From an uncultured Coriobacteriales bacterium (GTDB lineage: Bacteria; Actinomycetota; Coriobacteriia; Coriobacteriales; UMGS124), in the NCBI GenBank assembly GCA_902464015.1, contig CABQHM010000011.1, positions 1 through 64,000 of the forward strand: a stretch of DNA of 64,000 bases, in the 5' to 3' direction. The translations under genes and the position numbers were made by a program. Each line of letters opens with the position of its first letter. The stretch's first letter is position 1. The notes under the pieces were generated by a model. That model ran no database searches. It was not told the DNA's origin and saw nothing but the letters and a program-made list of their open reading frames with translations. Shown here piece after piece: positions 50,731 to 57,512 of the stretch.

Positions 50731-51246
50731 TTATGCTGGGGTTTTCTTGGCTTTGTACCTGGTTGCCAGGGTGTGGACGAGCAGGGTGAGCGCGACTCCG
50801 GTGGCGGCGCCGCAGCAGTCGAGAGCGACGTCGCTCACCTGCCCCGAGCGCCCGTCAACGAAGAGCTGGATGGTCTCGTCGCAGCTCGGCACGCCCACGA
50901 GCAGGGCGGCGCACAGCACGACGGCGCCCGTGCAGCGAGGCGAGCGGTGGGGCGTGAATGCCTGCATGCCGATGAGCCCCAGCACGAGGTACTCGCTGAA
51001 ATGGGCGCACTTGCGCACGATGTGGTCGGTCAGCCACTCATAGGGCAGCCCCACGCCGGCCAGGCAGCCCTGCAGGAACTCGAGCACGCCTCCACTGAGA
51101 GCGCCTGAGGTGCTGGCGGGCTCCAACGAGTTTCCCCAGATGAAGCACACCATGAGGCAAAACGCGGCAATCCAAGGCCAGCGCACGTGGGCCTTGAGGC
51201 CGCGGTCCTCTTCAAGCGGCTCCGTCGGATTTTCGTTGTCTGTCAC
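50731..51246 (-). CDS. VanZ-family membrane protein
   Basis: A 171-residue protein with four to five helices. The VanZ signature RKCAHFSEYLVLGLIGMQAF and the acidic DETIQLFVDGRSGQVSDV region are clear; FIWGNSLEPAS replaces the usual FS-x-S motif in helix 1. VanZ-like proteins are linked to glycopeptide tolerance in one case, but most have no known role. I prefer GTG 51246 (AAGGGGAA upstream); an earlier ATG at 51321 lacks a ribosome-binding site. Confidence 0.85.
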   Translation of the reverse strand: MTDNENPTEPLEEDRGLKAHVRWPWIAAFCLMVCFIWGNSLEPASTSGALSGGVLEFLQGCLAGVGLPYEWLTDHIVRKCAHFSEYLVLGLIGMQAFTPHRSPRCTGAVVLCAALLVGVPSCDETIQLFVDGRSGQVSDVALDCCGAATGVALTLLVHTLATRYKAKKTPA

Positions 51247-51379
51247 GCGCTTCCCCTTCACCTTGCTGCACTCACAATTCTCCACTGTATCCCTGCGGGG
51301 CGCGGAACCCGTCGAGCGCATGTGAATTTACCCTCTTGCAATTTCTTTACACGTGCGTTACCTTACCCGTTGCGTATCT

Positions 51380-51505
51380 GTTACGGGGCGGGGTGAGATT
51401 CCCCACCGGCGGTATGGGTCTGGCCGACCCGAGCCCGCGAGCCGGCAATAGCTGGCCGACCTGGTGAGATTCCAGGGCCGACGGTATAGTCCGGATGATA
51501 GTAAC
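51380..51505 (+). promoter_or_regulatory. FMN riboswitch (RFN element)
   Basis: The conserved aptamer blocks are present in order: GGGGCGGGGTGAGATTCCCC, ACCGGCGGTA, GAGCCCGCGAGC, GACCTGGTGAGATTCC, GGGCCGACGGTATAGTCCGG and ATGATAG. A terminator hairpin lies 28 bases downstream, so FMN binding should end transcription before ribU. Confidence 0.96.
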
Positions 51506-51533
51506 ACCTGGTCGTGCCACACATCGCTACCAG

Positions 51534-51566
51534 AGACCCGCTGCAGCCGTGCGCGGGTCTTTTTGT
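51534..51566 (+). terminator. Riboswitch-controlled terminator
   Basis: AGACCCGC and GCGGGTCT flank the loop, followed by TTTTTG. It is the expression platform of the FMN riboswitch. Confidence 0.88.
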
Positions 51567-51651
51567 TTGTAGGGAGCCAGGGGGGCTTCCGGCAAAAAGT
51601 GCAGCCCGCGCCTTCGCGCCCGCCCAAGGCGGGTAGAAAGGCTGGTGTACC

Positions 51652-52248
51652 ATGGCCGCATCTAACGTAAGCACCAAGAATTCCGGGGCCGCCAAGGCCA
51701 AGCGCAGCCACTGGAGCGTGCGCGAGCTCGTGACGCTCGCCATCTTCAGCGCACTGGGCATGGCTCTGTCGTTTATCCAGATCCCGATTTTCCCGCCTGC
51801 GCCTTACCTGCAGTATGACCCGAGCGGCATCGTCACGCTCACCGTCGCCCTCATGTACGGTCCTGCCGCCGGCATCATGGTGCAGCTCGTGAGCTGGATT
51901 CCCAAGCTCATCATGAGCCCGCTGGGTTCGCTGCTCACCTTTGTCGCCATGATCGGCGCCGTGCTCGTCGTGGGCTTCATCTACAAGAAGTTCCACAACC
52001 TCAAGGGTGCCATCGTGGCCATCGTCGTGGGCTCCGTGATCTTCACCGCCATCGCCATCGCCATGAACTTCGTCATCACCCCCATCTACACGCCCGGCGT
52101 TACCGTTGAGGCGGTCGCGAGCATGGTGGTGCCGATCCTGCTTCCCTTCAACATCATCAAGTGCGTCATCAACGGCGTTGTCACTGGCCTTCTCTACAAG
52201 CCGGTTTCCAACCTTGTGAAGATGCGCGACAGCCGCGCCCACGCATAG
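51652..52248 (+). CDS. ribU: Riboflavin ECF transporter S component
   Basis: A 198-residue membrane protein with about six helices. It shows the S-component AAxxA-like start helix (SVRELVTLAIFSALGMALSF), LQYDPSGIVTLTVALMYGPA and NFVITPIYTPGVTVEAVASM, as in RibU. The FMN riboswitch upstream independently supports riboflavin as substrate. An ECF energising module follows 186 bases downstream, so the importer is complete here. Confidence 0.95.
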   Translation: MAASNVSTKNSGAAKAKRSHWSVRELVTLAIFSALGMALSFIQIPIFPPAPYLQYDPSGIVTLTVALMYGPAAGIMVQLVSWIPKLIMSPLGSLLTFVAMIGAVLVVGFIYKKFHNLKGAIVAIVVGSVIFTAIAIAMNFVITPIYTPGVTVEAVASMVVPILLPFNIIKCVINGVVTGLLYKPVSNLVKMRDSRAHA

Positions 52249-52434
52249 TGTAGAAATCCCTGCATAGGGTAGAACGATCGAATCCGAAGGGAGGTCGCCG
52301 GGCAATGTTTCCGGCGGCCTCCCTTCGCGGGTGTACGCGAGTTTTGACATTGCGTCAGTTTTGGTATCCGCGGGGCTCAACGTGTGAGGGTTGCCGCGGC
52401 GCAACCAAGTTTTCCGCAAGACAAAGGGGTATGA

Positions 52435-53280
52435 ATGCCGGCTCAGATAGACATTGCCGACGCGAGGTTTGCCTACGACGGCGAGCACGAGGTGCTGCAT
52501 GGTGTGAACCTGCAGATTGAAGAGGGGTCCTACGTCGTCATTCTCGGCCACAACGGCTCGGGCAAGTCGACGCTTGCGCGCACGATGAATGCGCTTATCG
52601 TTCCTGACGAGGGTTCCGTGAGCGCGTGCGGCCTGTCCAGCGCCGATCCCGACGAGCAGATCGAGATTCGCCGTCACGTGGGCATGGTCTTCCAAAATCC
52701 GGACAACCAGATGGTCACGAGCATCGTGGCCGATGATGTCGCCTTTGGCCCGGAGAACCTCGGTATCCCTCAGCCTGAAATTGTCCGTCGTGTTGACGAG
52801 GCGCTCGAGGCCGTTGCCATGACCGAGTACGCCCAGGCCGACCCCACCGAGCTTTCCGGCGGTCAGAAGCAGCGCGTCTCCATTGCCGGCATGCTCGCCA
52901 TGAACCCTGACGTGCTCGTATTCGACGAGCCGTGCGCCATGCTCGACCCGCGTGGCCGCCGTGGCGTGCGCCGCGTCATGCGCAACCTCAACGAGCGCGG
53001 CATGACGATCGTGCACATCACGCATTTCATGGAAGACGCGCTCGACGCCGATGTGGTGCACGTGATGGACAAGGGCAACATCGTGCTTTCTGGCACGCCC
53101 GACGAGGTCTTCGCCCATGGCGACCTTCTCCGCAGCCTGGGCCTTGAACAGCCGTTTGCCATGAGGCTGGCCCATGCCCTGCGTGCTCGCGGAATCGATG
53201 TGACCGACACTGCCCGCCTTCCCGAGCTTGAGGAGCAGATTTGCAAGCTCGCTGGGATTGATGCAGAGAAAGGCGAGTAG
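52435..53280 (+). CDS. ecfA1: ECF transporter ATPase subunit A1
   Basis: A 281-residue ABC ATPase. Walker A GHNGSGKSTLARTMNALI, Q-loop VFQNPDNQMVTS, signature LSGGQKQR, Walker B DVLVFDEPCAMLDPRGRRGV and HITHFMEDA are present. The Q-loop and length are typical for EcfA1. AAAGGGG lies before the ATG at 52435; an ATG 4 bases earlier is out of frame. The three ecf genes are adjacent (gap 2 bases, then 1-base overlap). Confidence 0.95.
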   Translation: MPAQIDIADARFAYDGEHEVLHGVNLQIEEGSYVVILGHNGSGKSTLARTMNALIVPDEGSVSACGLSSADPDEQIEIRRHVGMVFQNPDNQMVTSIVADDVAFGPENLGIPQPEIVRRVDEALEAVAMTEYAQADPTELSGGQKQRVSIAGMLAMNPDVLVFDEPCAMLDPRGRRGVRRVMRNLNERGMTIVHITHFMEDALDADVVHVMDKGNIVLSGTPDEVFAHGDLLRSLGLEQPFAMRLAHALRARGIDVTDTARLPELEEQICKLAGIDAEKGE

Positions 53281-53282
53281 TC

Positions 53283-54167
53283 ATGCCGCTTGTTTTTGAC
53301 CACGTGACCTATCACTATGACACCGAGGTCGTGGGTCCCGCCCTCGACGACGTGTCGCTTACCGTGAACGACGGCGAGTTCGTCGCCTTCATCGGACACA
53401 CGGGTTCGGGCAAGTCAACGCTGGCGGAGCACTGCAACGCCACCAAGCTGCCCTCATCGGGCACCGTGACGATGGACGGCCTCTCCACGGCCGACCGCAA
53501 GGCTCGCCGTGAGGTGCGCCGCCTGGTGGGCTTCGTCGCCCAGTACCCCGAGTACCAGCTTTTTGCCGAGACCGTGCGCGAGGACGTGGGCTTTGGCCCG
53601 CACAACCTGGGCATGAACGAGGCCGAGGTGGACGAGGCCGTGCGCGGAGCCATCGCGCTCGTGGGCCTGGATTACGACGCTGTGGCGGAGAAGTCGCCCT
53701 TCGACCTGTCGGGCGGTCAGAAGCGCCGTGTCGCGCTTGCCGGCATCATCGCCATGCACCCCAAGGTGCTTGTGCTCGACGAGCCCATGGTGGGCCTGGA
53801 CCCGCGCGGCCGCCGCGAGGTGTTCGACATCGTGCGCTCCCTGCACAAGAGCGGCACCACGATCGTCATGGTCTCGCACTCCATGGAAGACGTCGCCGAG
53901 GCGGCCCAGCGCATCGTCGTGCTCGACCATGGCCGCATTGTCGACGAAGGGGCGCCTGAGGTGGTCTTCTCCCATTCGGATCTGCTCCATCGCGTGGGCC
54001 TCGACGTGCCCCTGCCGGCGCGTGTTGCCAACGACCTGGGCAAACGCGGCCTCGACCTGGGATGCGAGCCCCTCACGCTCGACGCTCTCGCTGATGCCAT
54101 TGCAGCTCGCCTGGGTGGCAAGACCGCCGATGCGCAAGCCCGCAGCGTGAAGGGCGGTGAGCGCTAA
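53283..54167 (+). CDS. ecfA2: ECF transporter ATPase subunit A2
   Basis: A 294-residue ABC ATPase. Walker A GHTGSGKSTLAEHCNATK, Q-loop VAQYPEYQLFAETVREDVGF (typical of EcfA2), signature LSGGQKRR and Walker B KVLVLDEPMVGLDPRGRREV. It forms the heterodimeric ATPase with EcfA1. Its last base is shared with the ecfT start. Confidence 0.95.
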   Translation: MPLVFDHVTYHYDTEVVGPALDDVSLTVNDGEFVAFIGHTGSGKSTLAEHCNATKLPSSGTVTMDGLSTADRKARREVRRLVGFVAQYPEYQLFAETVREDVGFGPHNLGMNEAEVDEAVRGAIALVGLDYDAVAEKSPFDLSGGQKRRVALAGIIAMHPKVLVLDEPMVGLDPRGRREVFDIVRSLHKSGTTIVMVSHSMEDVAEAAQRIVVLDHGRIVDEGAPEVVFSHSDLLHRVGLDVPLPARVANDLGKRGLDLGCEPLTLDALADAIAARLGGKTADAQARSVKGGER

Positions 54168-54967
54168 TGAGCTCGTCCATTACCGTGGGTTCGTTCTACA
54201 ACGTCAAGTCGCCCCTGCATGCGCTCGACCCGCGCGTGAAGATGGCCATCATGGTCGTCTTCATGGTGAGCGTGTTTTTGGCGCCGGCGCCCTGGGGTCT
54301 CATTCCTGTCGCCGTGATGCTCGTGCTTGCGACGGTCCTGTCTCGCGTGCCCCTGCGCATCGTTGGCAAGGCGATTAAGCCGCTGTGGTTCTTTGTCATT
54401 TTCACGGCGCTGGTCAACATCTTCCTTGTGCGCGAGGGCAATGTGGTGGCGCACTTCCTGGGGTTCTCTATCACCGACCATGCGCTCGTCCAAAGCGTCT
54501 ACATGGCATTTCGCGTGTTTGCGCTCATGATGGCCGGTACCATTTTCTCGCTGGTGACTTCGCCCATCTCGATTACCGACGGTGCCGAGCGCCTCCTTGC
54601 GCCCCTTGCGCGCTTCGGTCTGCCCGTCCACGAGCTTGCCATGATGTACACCATCGCCATTCGCTTCATGCCCACGCTTTTCGACGAGGTCCAGCACATC
54701 ATGGCGGCGCAGGCTTCCCGCGGTGCCCGCTTCGACGAGGGCCGTCTTATCGACCGCGTCCGCTTCTTCGTTCCCATCCTGGTGCCGCTCTTTGCAAGTG
54801 CCCTGCGCCATGCCGAGGAACTTGCAAGTGCCATGGAGGCTCGCTGCTACGTGGGTGGCGAGGGCCGCACGCACTACCATGTGCTTGAGGTCCGCAAGGG
54901 CGACTGGGTGGCCATCGCCGCCGCCATTGTCTACCTTGCGAGCCTGGTGGTGCTGGCGTTCGTCTAA
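54167..54967 (+). CDS. ecfT: ECF transporter T component
   Basis: A 266-residue membrane coupling protein with five or six helices. The two coupling-helix motifs are recognisable as AAQASRGARF and SAMEARCYVGG. It links the ATPases to S components such as RibU and probably serves other S components encoded elsewhere. Confidence 0.95.
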   Translation: MSSSITVGSFYNVKSPLHALDPRVKMAIMVVFMVSVFLAPAPWGLIPVAVMLVLATVLSRVPLRIVGKAIKPLWFFVIFTALVNIFLVREGNVVAHFLGFSITDHALVQSVYMAFRVFALMMAGTIFSLVTSPISITDGAERLLAPLARFGLPVHELAMMYTIAIRFMPTLFDEVQHIMAAQASRGARFDEGRLIDRVRFFVPILVPLFASALRHAEELASAMEARCYVGGEGRTHYHVLEVRKGDWVAIAAAIVYLASLVVLAFV

Positions 54968-55001
54968 CGCCTGCTTTTGTTCGAGGAGAGGGGAACGGCC
55001 G

Positions 55002-55475
55002 ATGTCTGAGGCTGACCTTGCAGGCAGGCCCATTGTGCGCGTGATGCGTGCTGATGACTATGACCAGGTCCACGCCCTGTGGGAACATATTCACGGTTTT
55101 GCCCTGCGCTCGCTCGACGATTCACGCGCCTATGTCGAGCGGTTCTTGGAGCGCAACCTTCAAACGAGTTGTGTGGCTGAGCTCGATGGACGCGTCGTGG
55201 GATCCATCCTGTGCGGCCATGACGGCAGGCAGGGGAGCTTCTACCATGTGTGCGTTGCCCCTGAGTACCGCAAGCATGGTTTGGGCAAGCAGATGGTGCG
55301 CTTCTGCTTGCAGGCCTTGGCTGACGAACACATCAGCAAGGCGACGCTTGTGGCCTTCGACGACAACGAGGTGGGCAACAAGTTCTGGAACGGCATTGGT
55401 TGGACAGCGCGCAAGGATTTCAACTCCTACGAGTTTGCCCTCAATGCGGAGAACATCACGCGCTATGTGCAGTAG
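55002..55475 (+). CDS. GNAT-family N-acetyltransferase
   Basis: A 157-residue acetyltransferase. VRVMRADDYDQVHALWEHI opens the fold; the acetyl-CoA-binding motif A is HVCVAPEYRKHGLGKQMVRF, followed by ATLVAFDDNEVGNKFWNGIGW. Substrate unknown. GAGAGGGGAA precedes the ATG. It is 34 bases downstream of ecfT and may be co-transcribed. Confidence 0.88.
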   Translation: MSEADLAGRPIVRVMRADDYDQVHALWEHIHGFALRSLDDSRAYVERFLERNLQTSCVAELDGRVVGSILCGHDGRQGSFYHVCVAPEYRKHGLGKQMVRFCLQALADEHISKATLVAFDDNEVGNKFWNGIGWTARKDFNSYEFALNAENITRYVQ

Positions 55476-55525
55476 TGCCTGGTAGGTTCCGCAAAAAAAT
55501 AAAGAGTTGCCAGTTGTAATCTGGG

Positions 55526-55559
55526 AGGCAGCCGGGAAAATCCGGGTGCCTTCTTTTTT
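55526..55559 (+). terminator. Terminator after GNAT gene
   Basis: AGGCA-g-CCGG and CCGG-g-TGCCT pair around GAAAAT, followed by TCTTTTTT. Confidence 0.87.
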
Positions 55560-55566
55560 GGGTAAT

Positions 55567-55589
55567 AATCCTACTAATAAAGTAGGATT
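55567..55589. promoter_or_regulatory. Perfect 9-bp inverted repeat, candidate operator
   Basis: AATCCTACT-aataa-AGTAGGATT sits directly after a terminator, about 50 bases before the promoter of the four-hairpin RNA. I cannot match it to a known operator. Confidence 0.55.
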
Positions 55590-55640
55590 GTGGAGAGAGA
55601 ATGAAGAGTTTACCTTGGTGAAGAAAAGTGCCGATGTGTG

Positions 55641-55669
55641 TTGACTAGAAGTTAACCATGGTATATTGT
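55641..55669 (+). promoter_or_regulatory. Candidate promoter of the four-hairpin RNA
   Basis: TTGACT (55641-55646), 17-base spacer, TATTGT (55664-55669); TATATT at 55662 with 15 bases is an alternative. The region is AT-rich compared with its surroundings and contains the palindrome ACCATGGT. Start point expected near 55675. Confidence 0.65.
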
Positions 55670-55674
55670 TTGCA

Positions 55675-55970
55675 GCGTCGAAAGGAGCAAACAAGGAGCT
55701 CCCAAGACATCCGCTTCGTCTCCCTCTCCTTGCCTCCCGGCTCTCCCAGCCGGGAGGCGTCCCAGAGAGATGATGGCAAGCGACCTGGTCAGCCTCCCTC
55801 TCCTTGGCCCTGCGACCCTCCCTGGTCGCAGGGCCGTCCCAAAAGAGATTCTGATCATGCGTACCGAGTGTGCCTCCCTCTCCTTGGGAGCCCGCATCCC
55901 CATGTGGGCTCCCGTCCCATTGCCTCCCTCTCCTTGGGCCCTGGCTTCACGGCTGGGGCCCGTCCCTGTT
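55675..55970 (+). ncRNA. Candidate non-coding RNA with four hairpins behind a constant C/U-rich motif
   Basis: Four units share TCCCTCTCCTT directly 5' of a perfect or wobble hairpin that is directly followed by GTCCC. Motif and stem positions: 55719-55731 with stem 55732-55758; 55792-55805 with 55806-55835; 55872-55885 with 55886-55913; 55922-55935 with 55936-55961. The stems (10-12 bp) have unrelated sequences, for example GCCTCCCGGC, GGCCCTGCGACC and GGGAGCCCGCAT. The constant motif resembles an anti-Shine-Dalgarno sequence. Unit spacing varies (73, 80, 50 bases). An open reading frame crosses the region but its predicted peptide looks like translated repeats, not a protein. Confidence 0.6.
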
Positions 55971-55977
55971 TGGGGGA

Positions 55978-56015
55978 CAAAAAAGACCCCGCCGGCTTGA
56001 AGTTTGGCGAGGTCT
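55978..56015 (-). terminator. Terminator of the GT8 gene
   Basis: Reading leftward, GACCTCGCC pairs with GGCGGGGTC (one mismatch) and a run of six T follows. Confidence 0.85.
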
Positions 56016-56066
56016 CATGGTTGTGGTTCTGTTCTGTCGTGTGTGAGGGCGGCTTCAGGCTTCGCT

Positions 56067-57173
56067 TTAGAGCAGCTTGCCTCCGTCGAGGTTCCTAAAG
56101 GTGCGAATCGCCCAGCGCCTGCGCTTTGTGTTAGGCGGGAACACGGCGTTCACAAGGGGCATGCCCACTTTGAATGCAAAGAAGACGACGAGGCGATGGC
56201 GCAGGTCTGCCAGGTTGTGGTGGGAGTCCTCGAGCATCTGTGCGAGCTTCTTGCGGTAGGGGCAGCGGCGGGCGTATTGCCACCAGGCTTCGGCGAAGTC
56301 CACTTTGGGATAGAGCCAGGGGCGGTTGTCGGGGCCCGCGTAGTGTACGATCTTTGGCGCACGACGGGCCTGTGCGTATGCGCCGCGCATCTCTGGGGGC
56401 GCGCAGGGAATGATGTGGCCGCAGCGCAGTCCCTGCCAGTCGAACAGGGTGTTCCATGCCATGTCGAGCCGTACGAAGTCGCCGCTTGCAAGGTAGTTGA
56501 GAACGTCCTGGTCGAGCCACTGCCAATGGCGCACGGTGGCCAAGGCGATGCATTTGCCGGTGGGCGCGCTGCGGCGGAACTCCGCCAGGTTGAGCACGAG
56601 CACGCCTGCCTGGAAGTAGGTATACGGGTCCTCGAGACCTACGTCGTTCTTGAGATAGTCGTAAATGGCCTCGTCGTAGCCGCCTGCCATGCCGGCGGTG
56701 TCGGCATCGAGCGTGGCTGCAAGGAGATAGCCTTTGAGGTCCACGTCGTAGAGCTTGGCGATGTCGTCGAGCACCACGAGGTCGCAGTCGATATAGGCAG
56801 CCTTGTCCACGCCGGGCAGAAGCTCGGGGGCGAGCAGGCGGTAATACGTCTCACAGGCAAAGTGGCCGTGGCAGGGGAGCGTGGCGTTTCCTGCAGCGGC
56901 CATGGCATCAAGGAAGCCCACGCGTACGTTGGGTTTGCATGAGGCCTGCCAATGCAGGAGCTCCATGTTTGCGGGGGAGATGTCGCTTGTGAGCACAATG
57001 ATGTCGTACTCACGCTGCGGGTCGGAGTTCTCAAGTATTGACTGCAGCGTGACCGACATGTACGGCACGAACTTCTCGTTGCAAGCGAGGAGCACGACCA
57101 CATCGTTCATGGGTTGGCCGAGCTCGGCGGCATTCTTGCACAGGCCGATCGGCTGATTCGTCAAGGCATCCAT
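56067..57173 (-). CDS. Family 8 glycosyltransferase
   Basis: A 368-residue GT8 enzyme (LPS galactosyl/glucosyltransferase-like) that transfers hexoses from UDP-sugars. DVVVLLACNEKFVPYMSVTL opens the fold; YIDCDLVVLDDI carries the DxD metal site; FQAGVLVLNLAEFR, WLDQDVLNYLASGDF and IVHYAGPDNRPW are conserved. No signal peptide or membrane helix is seen. Probable role: cell-surface glycan or glycolipid assembly. The start at 57173 has no ribosome-binding site, but a promoter places the transcription start exactly on the ATG. ATG at about 57110 is an alternative. Confidence 0.88.
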   Translation of the reverse strand: MDALTNQPIGLCKNAAELGQPMNDVVVLLACNEKFVPYMSVTLQSILENSDPQREYDIIVLTSDISPANMELLHWQASCKPNVRVGFLDAMAAAGNATLPCHGHFACETYYRLLAPELLPGVDKAAYIDCDLVVLDDIAKLYDVDLKGYLLAATLDADTAGMAGGYDEAIYDYLKNDVGLEDPYTYFQAGVLVLNLAEFRRSAPTGKCIALATVRHWQWLDQDVLNYLASGDFVRLDMAWNTLFDWQGLRCGHIIPCAPPEMRGAYAQARRAPKIVHYAGPDNRPWLYPKVDFAEAWWQYARRCPYRKKLAQMLEDSHHNLADLRHRLVVFFAFKVGMPLVNAVFPPNTKRRRWAIRTFRNLDGGKLL

Positions 57174-57179
57174 AGGGGA

Positions 57180-57209
57180 ATTGTACACGCCCACTGCACA
57201 TTTCGCCAA
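57180..57209 (-). promoter_or_regulatory. Promoter giving a leaderless GT8 transcript
   Basis: On the minus strand TTGGCG (57209-57204), 18-base spacer, TACAAT (57185-57180); only six bases separate the -10 element from the ATG, so the first transcribed base should be the A of the start codon. Confidence 0.55.
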
Positions 57210-57254
57210 GAGAACCCGCCACCTGACCACAAACCCACTCCACCGGTCCCCAAT

Positions 57255-57505
57255 GCAGGTCCTGATGCGCAAAGCACACAGGGCCGATGTGCGCGGTGCG
57301 GGCCCTTGGCCTACTAGATGTACACCAAAGGTGCGCACTGCGCGTGAGGTCCCGTGCACGGAGCGCCCTTCGCGACGAGTCCCGTGGAGAACGCAGCGCA
57401 TCAGCTTCCGTCCTTTAAAACGCAGGTTCTCACGCGCAAGGCGCACGGGGCCGATGCGTACTAGATGTACGTGAGGTCCCGTGGAACGCGGCGCATCAGG
57501 TTCTG
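57255..57505. repeat. Covarying hairpin repeats, left cluster (two degenerate copies)
   Basis: Two mosaic copies of the family seen at 63618-63940. The right one (about 57419-57505) keeps GGTTCTCACGCGCAAGGCGC, inner arms ACGGGGCC/GGTCCCGT and loop GTACTAGATGTAC, but its outer arms no longer match each other. The left one has outer arms TGATGCGC (57263-57270) and GCGCATCA (57396-57403), which still pair, around an enlarged interior. They fill the 339-base gap between the GT8 gene and the transglutaminase-like gene. Confidence 0.7.
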
Positions 57506-57512
57506 CATCATC

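Noticed and set aside
55719..55966. CRISPR array
   Set aside because: The constant part is only ~14 bases, spacings are irregular (50-80 bases), and the variable parts are self-complementary hairpins, unlike spacers. No cas genes are near.
55981..56016. Plus-strand terminator of the four-hairpin RNA
   Set aside because: The hairpin has its T run only on the minus strand, so it belongs to the GT8 gene; the 3' end of the candidate RNA is undefined.
55658..56098. A 146-codon frame across the four-hairpin region
   Set aside because: The peptide is Ser/Pro/Leu-rich repeats created by the nucleotide motif; no ribosome-binding site, and it runs into the terminator and the end of the opposite GT8 gene.
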